DNA of 64,000 nucleotides from NCBI GenBank assembly GCA_002118135.1, contig BDIU01000033.1, positions 62,001-126,000 of the forward strand, in the 5' to 3' direction. Every line of letters begins with the position of its first letter. Position 1 is the stretch's first letter. This document shows positions 11,301 to 25,400 of the stretch, piece after piece. Made by a program: the position numbers and the translations under genes. Under the pieces are notes generated by a model that searched no databases, was not told the origin of the DNA, and saw only the letters and a list, made by a program, of their open reading frames with translations. This DNA is from Trebouxia sp. TZW2008. Lineage: Eukaryota > Chlorophyta > Trebouxiophyceae > Trebouxiales > Trebouxiaceae.

Positions 11301-14300
11301 GAAGTCTGCTATCTGCAAGAGGTAATCCACAACACACTTAACTTACATGCCAGAGTATGCTGCACCAGAGCGTCTGCGACCTCAGGACGGTTTTCAAAAG
11401 GTGCCATGAAGACTACATCCAAGGCAAGCTCTTGGAGATCAGTCTGCTGTTGCAGACGCCTGGCTGTAGCTTTGTGTGACTTGCATGTCAAGTTGCTTTC
11501 TTCAAGAGAGAGTCCCTAACACGCTGAACATACATGCCACAGTATCCTGCACCAGAGCGTTTGCGACCTCAGGACGGTCTTCACGAGGCGCCTTGAAGAC
11601 TGCACCCAGAGCAAGCTCTTGCAGACTACACTGCTGTTGCAGACACCTGGCTGCAGCTTTGTGTGACTTGCATGTCAAGTTGCTTTCTTCAAGAGAGAGT
11701 TCACAACACACTTGAAATACATGCCACAGTATCCTGCACCAAAACGTCTGCAACATCAGGACGGTCTGCAACAGGTGCCATGAAAAATATATCCAAGGCA
11801 AGCTCTTGAAGACCACACTGCTGTTGCGGATGCCTGGCTGCAGCTTTGTATGACTTGCATGTGAAGCTTGCTATCTTCAAGAGGGAGTCCACACTCCACA
11901 ACAAACTTGCCGTACATGCAATGTACCAGAGCGTCTGCAACAGCAATGATTGCCAAATCGCTACCAACATTGCAGTGTATGGTGCCAAACGTCAAGTGGC
12001 ACCCGGACCATCATATTCACCTGTAAAACGCCTGCGACAGCAGTGTAGTCTTCAAGGCGCACCTTGTGCGGATGAGACCATACATCAGCGGATATTTGCT
12101 GTAGCCTGAGACTCATGCAGTGTGAACAAATGGCAGACATACCTGCACTAGGGCGTCTGCAACAGCAGTGTGATCCTCAAGGGGCGTCTTGTCCTTGTGC
12201 GGCCACACACCAGCAGCCATTTGCTCCAGCCTGAGAGCAATGTGGTCCAAGGGTAGCGCTGTAGAGCTTGGGTAACACTGGCCTGTCACACGCTTCAGCC
12301 TCTCAAAGGCTTGATTGCATCGTGCTGACAGCGTCTGCAAACCTGGCAGCTCATACCCCTACAGCGGAGAGACAGGACTTAGCACACAGCACTTCTCAGC
12401 AAACCTGGAACAGCTCAAAGGCCTACACCAGGCTGACAGCGTCTGTAAGCCTGCCAGCTCATATCCCTGCAGCAGAACAAGACCATAGTTTGGTGGTGAT
12501 GTGGTCCGGTGGTGGAGCCCTAAAGCTGGAGCAACTCTGCCCTGTCACAGGCTTCAGGTTTCGAAAGGCCTGACTGCCCTGAGCTGACAGCGTCTGCAAA
12601 CCTGGCAGCTCATACCCCTACAGCAGAGCAGGATTCAGAGCACAACGCTTGCCAGTATTTCAAGACATGTTCTGTAGTGCAAGGGTGATGGGGTCCAGTG
12701 GCAGTGATGTGAAGCACTGCCCTGTCACACGCTTTAGCCTCTCAAGGCCTGACTACATCTGGCTGACAGCGTCTGCAAGACTGGCAGCTCGTACCCCTAC
12801 AGCAGAGAAGCAGGACGTGACACACAGCACTTTCCAGCAAATCTGGAACAGTCCAAAGGCCTGTCTGCACCCGGCTGCGTCTGCAAGCCTGCCAGCACAT
12901 ACCCCTGCAGCAAAACAAGACCAGATCCACCCTGTCTGAAGCATGCACCAGCTCAGTGCAGGACTCCACTGGTGATGCGAGCAGCGTACTGGCTGTTTAG
13001 GCTTGCCTAGACAACAGCAATGCCATGCTGGTGCGACCATGGTGTACCTGTGTTTTGGGTAAATTTGCTGTTGCATGTGGGCCACATGTCTACCTCATGT
13101 GAGGCATGCACCAACTCAATTCAGGACATGCAATGATGGTATGGGGCAGCGTACTATTTGTTTCCACTATTGAGACAAAAGCAGTGCCACGTTGGTGCAA
13201 CCGTAGTGTACCTGTTTGAGGTAGAGGTCCCACAGTTGCTGCACGTAGCCCAAATCCACTCCATCTGAAGCATGCACCAGCTCAATGCAGGCTTCCCACT
13301 GGTGATACGGAGCAGCATACTGGTTGAACAGGTCCACCAATGGCTGAGGGGCGTCTTGCAGAGCCCTTAGCCGCAGGCCCAAATCATCTGGTGCATTGTC
13401 AGGCAGGCTGCCAGACGCCTACAACATGAGTCAGCAAGAGTGACTGATCATTGTGGTTAATGAAAGGAATGAAGAAAGGTTTGTTGATCAGGTGCACCAA
13501 GGGCTAAGGGTATCCTGAAGAGGCCTCATTTGCGGACCTAGATCATCTGGGGCGTTGTCAGGCAGGCTGCCAGACGCCTGCAGCATCAGTCAACAAGACT
13601 GGTGAGTCATGATAAATTATTGGTCATCATGACTGATCAAGCCAATGAAGGAAGGGGTGGTGAAAGCAACATGTCATTCACAACAGCAGTGTGTGGAATC
13701 AATGCGTGTGAGACGAGCCTTTGGGTAATCGGCTGGAGCAAGACTGTGATGTATCGTGCATGAGGTGCGATGCACACGGAGGTGCAAGGGATGCTATGCA
13801 TTGAGCAGCACTGCGAGCAGCCCGTGTTGGATGCAGCTGATTCAGCGCAGCCAGCTGAGCAAACTGCAGTCACACTGTTGTGCTCATCTAGTGGTGCTGA
13901 ACTAGCTGAGACCAAAATGCGTACTCCCCACAGAGCCAAACACACAACATTTATTTGCAGCACATGCACTCAGATCTGATTGTCAAATGCCAGACACAGC
14001 TGGGCCTGGAATGTCCCAGCAGCCCTGCAACAACACTCAAAAGCCAAAAAGCAAATACTTGCTTGCAGAGTCAGGACATAGTGAGCAGGACTGTGGGCAG
14101 CCCATGCCGGCTCAAGCTGATGCGTCACTCTTAGACCAGCAAAACGAAGACCTGCTGTTGTACTGGTCTTGACTAGTGATGAATCAGCTGAGAACGAGAG
14201 GCATGCACCCCACAGAGCGGCAAAGACAAACAGCGGCCCACTTCAGCACACAACACAAGAGATAAGCTGGGCAACAGTTGGTGTCAGACGCAGCTGAGAC

Positions 14301-17300
14301 TGGACTGAGATATCACAGCAGTCTTGTCAAAAGCGCCCAAAAGTTGTCAAAAAACACTTGAATGCACAGACACAAGACCCCATTAGCAGAGCAGAACCAT
14401 CCTTTCTTCTGTTTCAGTGATGCAAAACTAGTCCTGGCGCAAGGTGAGAGGCTGACCTGCATTTGTGTAAGCTCCTGGACTAGCCTGATCTGGATGTCTG
14501 TCAGCTGCACATTGGTCTCCATGGCACTGATGATGCTTCTGTTCCCCATGGCCTGACCCTGCAAAGCCCAATGCAACATTGCTTACTGCCTGCTGAGCTG
14601 CTGCGTCAGGCAGAATACAGCCTGACAAGATTTTGGTGGATGCTGTGCCTGTCTTCACTGCAACAACAACAACAATTGGGAGCTGTTGCGCTTGACTCGT
14701 ACACAAAGGGGAATTGCATGGTAGCTTCTAGATTTGGTCATTACCAGATGTAGCTGACTCCGAGGTCAGCCTGACAGTGTCATCAAACTTGCAAGCAGCG
14801 ACGATGCAAGTGACATGTTTGCTCGTAAAGCAAAGCTTGTCAGCTTGGTGCCAGACACAAAAGGAAGAAGGGAAAAGCAGAAGGATGCAACAGACAAAGA
14901 AAGATATCAAAGAGATTGCAGACAACTGTGCCCAAGGAGGCACACCTGCATGACCGCCATCCTAAACAGGTCCAGCCGTTTCTCCAGCCCAACAGGATGA
15001 CTGCTGTAGCCATTCTGACGTGTGGCAAGGGCGTTGAACACAGCAGCTGCGGCCTCCAAGCAGTCATTGCCCTCCGCATGGATGTACACCTTGGCCAACA
15101 TCTCCAGGCTGGCCACCTGCTGGGGGTCCAGACCCACCAGGGGGGCCGTGGCTACCCCCAGGCTGGGCTTGGTGTCTGCTGGCAAGCCCCCTGCCTTCAG
15201 CAGATGCTTCTGAACCTGCAGCAGAAAGCGTCATGAAGTGTCAGCAACGTATATTGTCGTACCTGCCGTGGGTCCAGACCCACCCGAGGGGGAGGAGGGA
15301 ATGGAATCAAGTGGACAGCGTTGGCAATGAGTCAGTGATTTCTGAGAAGGAGATTGGAGGGCCATGCAATGTCTTCTAGCAGGTGCTTGTGGACGCAGGT
15401 GGAAAGCAGGCAAGCTGTTCAGCATGCACATGCGCATGTGTTTCCAATGTCACTGTAAGTAGCGTCATATTTCGGCAGGCCATAACTACCAGCTGTGCAT
15501 GGGAGTTCTCAAGATGATGGCATGCCGCCATGCCTCTGCGGGACCGTGTGGCACAAGCACAGCGCAGGGCAGCACAGCATGGCACAGCATAGCGCCACTG
15601 TCATCACCTTGGTGAACATGCCGGGGGCTTGACTCAGTTTGATCAGCTGGAAACTGCCCTGGCTCTCACAAGCGCTGCCAAAGCAGCATATCATAGCACA
15701 GCACAATACCACATAGCACAGCACAATGCAGCATAGCACAGCACAGCACAGCTCAGCGACAGTAGGGCATAGCCAAATGCTAAAGCCAACTCCTTGGTGA
15801 CCATGCCTGGAGCTTGACTAAGCTCGACAAGCTCCAGGCATGTTCACCAAGGCCCTGGCACTGACAAACCCCACCAATGCAGCACATCGCATGACAACAC
15901 AGCGCAGCGCATCACAGCATGGTACAGCACAGCGCTACTATCCTTGCCTTGATGAATATGCCTGGGGCTTGACTGAGCTTGAGCAGCTTTGAAATGACCC
16001 TGACACTAACAATGCAGCACATTGCAGCACAGCACAGCGCAGCACAGTACCGCTCTACTGTCGCCACTTGGGTGAACATGCCAAAGGCTTAACTGAACTT
16101 GATCAGCTGGGAAACAGCCCTGGCACAAGTGTTGCCAAAACAGCATATCACACCACAGCACAGCACAGCACAGCACAGCTCAGTGCAGCACGGTAGGGCC
16201 TAGCCAAATGCTAGTGCCATCACTTTGGTGAACATGCCTGGAGCTTGACTGAGCTTGTCGAGCTCAGTCAAGCTCAAGGCATGTTCACCAAAGCCCTGGC
16301 ATTGATAAGCCCCACCAATGCAGCACATCGCATCACAGCACAGCACAGCACATCCCAGCACGGCATATCATAGCGCTACTGGCATCACCTTGGTAAACAT
16401 GTTTGGGGCTTGACTAAGCTTGATGAGCTCAGGAATGGCCCTAGCACCCACCAGTCCCGCCAGTAGTTGCTCAAGAAAGAAGTTGTCCTTGGAGCTAGCT
16501 GCTTTCTGCAGGGCAAACATCACAAGTAAGCACAGGTTGATCATGACAGCTGTAGTCAGTGAGTGTGTGTCAACATGTTTCAATGTTGGATATGTCAACA
16601 GGTCAACGCATTGTGTGTGTATCAACACATTCAGGGGTCGCTTTTGCCAGTAACTCCAGCAAGTGCTGCTCAACAGTGTTACTGCTTGTGAGGCATGTCA
16701 AAGGCAACACAGAGCTGCAGCATTGTACGTCCATGCAAAAGACACAGATTGCTGTCAAAGTCAGTACAATGAGGCTTGCTCACATTGAGGATGCCAGCTT
16801 TAGCCTGGTTGGCCGCATCCGCAGGCAGACCACCCTGCTGTGCCAGCACAGCACCAGCCCCTTCCTGTAGGCTGGGGTTGACCAGGTACTTCAGCACTTG
16901 GATGACAGGTGCGTACGCCTCCTCCAGACGTCTCTGCACACCAACAAGGCAAATGCACATCTGCTTATGGCCCTGAACAGCAAATGTCTTCCAGGCAGAT
17001 ACACAACTGCATTGCATACAGTCTCTGAAGCTCAGTATCTTTGCACGCCAACATGCAACTCATTCAAATGCAGAGCAACCTCAACTTTGGATTGCTGCGC
17101 AGAATTGTCAGACGAGACAAAGAAAGCCTATGAAACCTCAGATACAGCTAGATGCTGCCAATCAGAGTCAAATCCCATGTAGCCTGTCTTCTCTAAGTAC
17201 AGAGAATGAAAGGATGGCAGGAGGGATTGATGTACCTCTCGAGCCATACGGCCTGCATCAGAGCTCTGAGCAGCAACCTGTTCTGGGTCAATGGTGCCGG

Positions 17301-20300
17301 CCTTGGCTAGCGCAAGGCTGACCATGCCGTCATACGCTCCCAGTTGGGCTAGCAGGGGGGTGACTTGAGCAACATCTACGCTGCTAGACACCTGTACATA
17401 CGAAACTCTACTCAGGCTGAAGCTGAGTCTTGTTGAGGGCTTGAGTCAATATCTGCCAGCAGGCAAACGCTGCGTGTAGGTATGTTGGGCTGCTGGTATG
17501 TTTCTTGCTCAATTCTGGACAGCAATTTGTCAGTAAAAGCCTTGACTTATGCACTGCAGCAGAGCCATGAGCATCAAACCTGTTTGCAAGCAGATGCAAC
17601 CCTTTCATCAAGCACTGCATAAGCCGATGCTCATAACTTGCGTTCTGATTAGCTTCTCAAGTGCTTCCCATGAGATATATCAGAGGGGCCAGACAAAGGC
17701 TTGCCCTGATGAGCATCTCAAGCGCTGCTTGAGTGACGTCTTGGCGCTGGCTGCCCTTTTGTGTTGCATACACACCGCAAACAATAGCACAAGCACTCAG
17801 GCCTGGGCTGTCGATGGTGGTCCTGTCAGAGTCACATCACGTGGAACATGCAGTGTCAGCTGGGTAAGAAAGGCTTACCCTGATCAGCTTCTTCAATGCT
17901 GCTCTGGTGACGTCTTGGCGCTGGCTGCCCTGCAGGGTCTGTGCGCGCCGCAGCTCGCCATTGGCAGCATAGTATATCTTGTCGTCCTCCTTAAAGTAGG
18001 AGGGGCAGCCCTGCTGCAATGCATTGGACAAACTGCTGTCTTCTAGACCTGCACATGCAACAACAGCAAAGTTATGGTGATGATAGTAGCAATGATGTCT
18101 TGGCGCTGATTGCCCTGCAGAGTCTGTGCGCGGCGTAGCTCGCCATTGGCAGCATAGTAGATCTTGTCGTCCTCCTTGAAGTAGGTGGGGCAGCCCTGCT
18201 GCAGAGCATTGGACAAACTGCTGTCTTCTAGACCTGCATAAGAAAACCAAAATGCTTGCTTGGACACGTCAAAACCGTGCAATAGTGAGGAGGCTTGTTG
18301 AGCGCAGGATGAATCAGACATGATTGACATGTGCCAGAAATTGCAAGTGGTTCCCATGCAAATACTGTCATAGGCTAGATGAGTTGAAGATGAACAGCCA
18401 GACTGCAAGCCTTGCCATAACCTGCTGCTTGCTGGTGCTCGGTCGGAAGCACTGCAGTGTCTCCTTAACAGCTTTGGCACATGCAAAAGAAGCCTGAGGC
18501 GTTGCGGAAGGTCTGCCTGTACCAGTTCTGGTGCATGGCTTTCCCATGCAAACGCCCATGCAATTCCCTAGATGCATTGAAGGCCAGACTGGATGCCATG
18601 CCTAAGTTGCTGCCTTGTGTTGACCATCTAACAGTGTGCTACATTTGCATAGCAGGAACTTGTACGGCCCTGTAACATCAATGAGTCAGAGCAGACTGCA
18701 TGCATCCCTCATGCAAGGAGCCTCTCCGACCCCTCTCCATTCCTCATTTTCACAAGGCCCAGCATCAGGCTAAGATCAACAGCAATGCTTCACCTGCTGC
18801 CTTCTGGTGCTCATCTAGAAGCACTGAGATGAGCTGTGTCATAGTATCCTCGCCCTCCTTGCTGCACACCAGGTCTTTCAGGCTCATGGCCTGTAAGCGC
18901 TTCCGCCGAGCGTCTTCTAGGAGGGTAGACAACCGCGAGAGTTGGTTCTCAATCAGGACCCTGACCAGGTAGCAGCCCTCACTAGCTCTGCTGACCAGCG
19001 CAGTCACTTCCTGCACCCTGCAGCATGAATACATGCCTGTCAGCTTGACTGAGCATGATCAGTGCGTTTGTTTCCTGGCACCTTCACCAAGGATGCATGC
19101 CAATCAGCTTGACTGTTATGCATGTGAATGGTTGGCGTTCTGAGATTCAGAGCACGGCAGCAGACACAGGGCTGCAGACTTTGTCTGCTGCCATGTTCTG
19201 ATCTTGACGACAAGCTTGACCAAATGAGAGCACAAATGCTTGATGGGTTGCATGGTTAAGACATGTGCGTCTACCTGTCAGCTTCCTGTGCTGCAGGGTC
19301 ATCAAGGCGCTGCCGCTTTGCAGGCGGGTTGGCACGGCCTTTGCTGTCCAGCTGACCAAACGTGCTGCTCAGGCCCACCCGTCCAAAGTAGCTGGCAGGC
19401 TTGGCACGTGCCTTGCGCAGCTGCTCCACCTTGCGCTGCTGGTAGTCCCCTAAGAAAGCGGACAAGGACCGCAGCCGTGACTGCAGAGCCTGCATCCAAA
19501 CAACAGTTTGATTGCTGTGATGACTGTGGGGTTGGTGGGCGCAGCTATCACAGCCGGGCTGTCAAGCATGGACAAGACATGGGTATGCAACCTCAGCATG
19601 AGAACTGGCTGTCTCTGACATGTCAGATAATATGTGGGCGCATTGCAGCCTGTGTTTGAACTTTCTTGTTGACATGATTGATGGCTTGACGAAAGGGCAA
19701 ATGCGGCGGAGATGCGGTCAACACATGCGTGTCTCAGCACATAGATTTGACAAGCTGACTGCTGAAGAAATTCGTGACAACTTGCCAAGCATGTTGCATG
19801 TGTGGCAACTTGCAACCCCTTTCCAACAGCATGTATTCCATCCTTCTATTTGAAAAAGGACAGCTCTGTCAAGATGTGCTTACCTTGAGGTTTTCCTCTG
19901 AGAGGTTTGGCATAAGGCTGTTGGGGTTGCTCTTTGTTGGGCTGGTAAGCTTTGTGTCCCACATGGGATGAAGCAACCTCTGCAAATATATTTGCAAGCC
20001 CCTGTGCCCACCTGACCACTCTGGCTTGTTGGCCTCAGCAACAACCTGGAATCAACAGCAAGCAACCCTCATTCTGATTCAATTGCATGCTCTGCCAACT
20101 GAGCCTGGGGTCAGCACGCCAGTCCAGAACTTTGTTTTGCTATGCTTCTTGCCCAGCAAAGGGCTGACAGTCAAGAGATGTGAGGCAGGCAATTGCCTCC
20201 TCACTGAGCCCAGCACAACGACGTACTTGAACTTGACCATAGAAGACATGCACATAGAAGACATGCACATAGAAGACATGCACATAGAAGACATGCATGC

Positions 20301-22436
20301 ACATAGAAGACATGCACATAGAAGACATGCACACGTAAGCAGAAAAGGTATAGATTGACATGGCCATGCAACATCAAGTTGCGCCAGGAATGATCAACAC
20401 AAATGTGGCCAAGTCACAAAACAGGGTATGCAAAGATGCAGATGTTTGACGGCTCCGTCTGGACACAGCCTCGTACAGCAACACCTAATCAGATTTGTCT
20501 TGTCTGTTCCTGATGCAGGTGGGACTCACCTCTCCCATGTAGAAGCCGGAGCCCTGTGCCGCAGGATGTGAGGCAGAGGCCTGCTGCCCTGAAGGCATGG
20601 TAGGCTCCCCAGTCAGCCGCACGTCCAGCAAGGCTGCTCGTGCCTTCTCAACCACTGTCTGTCAGGCATATCAATGCTTATAAGTCAGGCTTTGTGAGGA
20701 ATTACGAGGGCTTGAAGGCCGATGTTTGTGACACAAACTTCACTAATGCACATAGAATGCAGGGCCTTCTCGGTCATTGCCTGTCGGATCTGCACACTGG
20801 ATGTTGATGCAGGACGCTGCTGTGCAAAGCTGACAGGCTGAGCCTTGTGAGCTCTCACAAATTGTGGCATGCTTGAGGATTGGTAAGCTTTTGTGGGCAG
20901 ACACCTTGATGTATGCACTAGTTGTGCTGATGACAAGCTGATGATGGAAATGCATGGGGCTGTTCAATGGCCATGTGCAGAGACTTACGTCAACAGGCAA
21001 GCAAACAACAGTCATGCATGCAGTTGATAGTTTGAATGTAAGCAGCAAGATTTGCTTGATGCTACTGTTGCTGATTGCACAGTTATTGCTGATTGGCATG
21101 CATACCGACGAGGCCTCTTGTGTATTTGCCGTTGCCACAAAGTAGCACATGGCGGAGGCTTCTGCAGCGCCATATGCACTGAAGAACTGATCCAGCTTGC
21201 CAGGCATGTCTTCCCTCAGAATCTGGTTCAACACATCCACAGGCCGCAGCTTGATGGCTTCTGTTGCTCCTGTACCTCAAGGAAACTTTACTCAACAATG
21301 CATTCAAAACAAGTGAACTAGCTGCGTTCTATCATAGCAAAAGTTCATCTCCACAATGTTACAGCATGAGTAGAACACCTTGTGCTATCCCAAAGAGATG
21401 CAACTGCTGGCGCCCTGCAGGTGCAGTGCAATGAAGTACAAGGCACACATTGCATGAAAGGAGTGATTGTAGGGATGCAGGCAAACAACTGCAAGAGGAC
21501 AATCAAGTATGAAGGAGGGGCTAAGACAGTGGATTGGGCACATAGACACAGCACTGCTTGCCTGCTGTAGTCACGACCATGAACTGCTGTGCAGGAGTGA
21601 CATGCTGGGTGGCCAGCTCTGATTTGACAGAGTTGTCAATAACTGGTAGCAGCGGCTTAGGCTGTGGGCACACCCCGAATGCCAACACCTCCCCTGTACA
21701 TGTAAACCACAGATTGAGTGAGCAAGCTGTGTGGCTGTGCAAATGAAAGCAAAGCCTTTCTGGCATGCAGCCTTGCCAGCGTCAGCAATGTCAGACAGAC
21801 GGACGGACAGAAAGACAGAGAGAGAGACAGACAGACAGACAGACAGGCAGGCTCAAAGAGCAGAGACAATTAATGCTGGAAAGATCTCGCTATCACATTC
21901 TGTGCGTTGTGCTGGCTGGTTCAGCTCCAGGCCTTAGGGAATGCGTCGCCCAAATCTCACCCGCAACCTGCTGTTGCTGGAGAGACGTTGCTGACACACT
22001 CCCTTAGGCCTGGAGCTGAACCAGCCAGACGGAAAGAGCGAACAGACAACCAGATCAAACTGACAAAAGGACATATGTCCACAGGTCAGCAAAAGTGTTG
22101 TCAGGCTGACCTGCTGTGATTGAACAGATCTCGTCGACATGGTCTCTGAGGCCTGTAACTGAGCCGTTCAGCCAGTTAGCCAGACAGACAGATGGTGTCA
22201 CATATAGACAGATGTAAAAGCCAGACGCGTCGCTGGCGAGCTAGTCAACTGTTGCTGGGGACACCTTACTGACACACAACCTGAGGCCTAGAAGTTAGCG
22301 AAAAACACAGATAGACGTGTTTGCGGAAAGTCATTAAAGACAAAGAGCAGAGACAATGCTGCTGACCTGCTGTGGCTGGAGAATCTCGCTGACACATTCC
22401 CTGAGGCCTGAAGCTGAGTTGGCTCAGCTCAGCCTC

Positions 22437-22468
<32 letters not shown>

Positions 22469-25400
22469 GACAGACCAACCAAACGACAGACCAAGCGACA
22501 GACCAACCGACCAAAAGATAAACAGACAGACAGTTGAATAGGCCAGACACAGACGGTGCAAGAGCAGAAAGTATCATGTTATGCTGACCTGCTGTTGCTG
22601 GGGAGATTTCACTGACGCACTCCCTAAGGCCTGGAGCTGAGCCAGTGCTAGTGCCGACAGGGGCAATGGTCAAGTCCCTGCTGACCAGCAGCACTCTGCT
22701 GTTGCCATCAGCAATTGTGTCACCTAACAGGAGCGTCCCCTGGCTATATGCGGCCACAGTCACATTCAGGCTCCTACACCAAGATCACACCTTCAAAATC
22801 TGGCAGAATTTTAAGCCTTGTATGCCAAGAGGATGTCGAGTAGCTTTTGACTGCTGATTGGAAACTTGCAGCAGCAACAGCAGTGGCACCAACAGCAGCA
22901 GCAGCAGCAGCAGCAGCAGTGTTATACCAAGCTGACTGGAGTTTATTGGTCAAGGTTGACTTGAAGCACTGTAATGCAACTTTGTGACTGTCCATGAGCA
23001 AGAAGGCATTCCCCAACACTCAACAGGTCATGACTGGTGACTCATTGACAATGTTGCCACAATCAGCATTCTCAGTCAAGAGCCGCAGCATTGAAAGAAA
23101 TAGATTGCGCAAGGCGTAGACCTCTGGGCAGGCTCGTGATCTCATTGAACGTATCAGCAGCAACCACCTGCAGAGCATGAGCTATGTGCAGAGTTGCTGT
23201 CGGCTGGCAAAGAAGCATCAGGGAGCAGGGGAGTGAGTGCAAGCTCACACACAAAGGGTGAGTTGAAAAGGGTTGCTCAACAAACCTGCTTTGGCCCTGG
23301 TAGGGTGGTGCAGGCACAGCACTCCTGGTCGTCACAATAGACAGGCAGAAGGGCCGCTTGCTCAGAGGCACAGCGCCTGAGTGGGCAGGTTGAGTTGACA
23401 AATACACCCTGCGGCCGTCTGCTGTGACTGCCATGAGGTGCAGGGAGGCAGACTCGGAAGGGGTGATGGGGGCAATCAGTACCAGAGCTGAGCCTGGGCT
23501 GTTTTGACCTGCACATCAGTCATTGCATTCAACAGGTTGACGTGTACAATCCGCAGCCAGCAACACTGTGACAGCCCCATCAGGTGCAGGGAGGCAGACT
23601 CTGAAGGGGTGATGATAGCAATCTGGACAAGAGCTGAGCCTGGGCTGTTTTGACCTGCACATCAGTCATTGCATTCAACAGGTTGACGTGTACAATCTGC
23701 AGCCAGCAACACTGTGACAGCCCCATCAGGTGCAGGGAGGCTGACTCTGAAGGGGTGATGACAGCAATCAGGACAAGAGCTGAGCCTGGGCTGTTTTGAC
23801 CCGCACAGCAATGACCAGGATACACAATGTTAATAGTACGTGCTGCAGCCGTCTGCTGTGACTTCCATGAGGTGCAAGGAAGGCAGACTCTGATGGAGTG
23901 ATGGAAGCGATGAGCACAAGAGCTGAGCCTGGACTGTTTTGGCCTGCACTGCATTTGTTGTATTCAACAGGTTGACAGGTACACCCTGCGGCCGTCTGCT
24001 ATGGCAGTCATGAGGTGCAGGGAGTCAGACTCTAGCTAGTTGATGGGAGCAATTTGGAGAAGCGAGGTCCTGGGCTGTTTTGACCTGCACAGCAGTGGCC
24101 CTGAAACAACAGGTTGAGAAATTTACCCTCCTGCCGTCTGCTGTGGCAGCCATGAGGTGCACACCCTGCTGTGCAGGTGAAAGCACCTCAGGCTCAGCTC
24201 TTGCACTCACTATTGTCATCACCCTGGCAGACTTTGGCAGAGTGATGGGTGCAATGAGTGCAAGAGCTGAGCCAGGGGTTTTTGGCCAGCACAGCAGTTG
24301 CTGTCATCGGAGCAAGACCTGAGCCTGGGCTGTTTTGACTTGCACAGCAAATGCCGTGATTGGCCCTATGTGGTGCAGATAGTCTGGTTGTCATTGTTTT
24401 GTCATTTTGCCTATATGGGTTCAGGTAGCGTTTGCATGATATTACGTGTGACAAGAGCATGCTTGAAGTTAGCGTGTTGCCATCTCCTCTTTGATACGAT
24501 ATGTTCCAGTGACCTGCACTCCACACCATGCACACGCATGGATGGACTTAAAGTCTGCCAAAGCAGATTGCACCTTTCAACCTCTCAAGTCGCTTGAACT
24601 TATCTGGAGGCAGATGAGTTCAAGCTCTCAAGTCGCTATCTGGAGACAGGTGAGTTGCAGGCACAAAAGCAGCACATCATCCTCTCCTACTAAACAGTTT
24701 TGCAAACGCATTGCAAGGTCAGCAGCAATACAGCCAGCAAACTCACACAAACAACTGGAAGGCATAGTGGTGTTACCTCTTTCTGCAGTGGTCATGACGT
24801 TGGCCATCTCAGTGATCTTCTTCACTGGCCCCACACCAGACATGCCCATGTCAAACATCTGCAGCCAATTAGCACAGCTTTGTCTCTTAAGCCATGATCA
24901 ACTAGATTGCAGGTTTTGCAATAGTCCATGCAAGATGAGCAATCTCTACAGCATCACAGGCCGAGGGAACATGTCACAAGTGTGAAACTGTCATGAACCC
25001 AGCATCAAGGAACAGACAGGCTATGCATTATGCAAAAGACTTTCTGGTGAAGGCAAGTTGTGCTTGCAGTCTAACAGCCAGACAGGCTCACCGCAATGAC
25101 GCCAGACTGGGAGCGGGTGTACAGGATCTGCCTGTCGCGGTCAATCACAATCTGCATGATGGGGCTTGCTTTCCTGAAGATGGTCCAGCGCGGCAGATAG
25201 GCAGCGAAGGTGCCTGTGTAGCACACCTGCCAGACACATAAATTTTCTCAAAATGACAAAAGTAAGCTACGGCTGACCGAGCCTATCATGCGACCAGCGC
25301 ATAACAGGCAGCCAAATGCAACTATCACAACCACACTTGCAAACTGCAAAAGCTACCTCAGCATACAGGAAACAAGCTGCGATTCACAAAGCATACACAC

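Noticed and set aside
20740..20800. Second copy of the NUP155 exon 11 head (MTEKALHSMC frame)
   Set aside because: Similarity to VVEKARAALLD is weak and no acceptor gives the right phase; may be one more decayed edge copy.
23072..23175. Possible extra NUP155 exon with a CTGCAG acceptor (VVAADTFNEITSL frame)
   Set aside because: Exons 7 and 8 join in phase directly, reproducing the plant order; the frame is not in the phase that exon 7 supplies.
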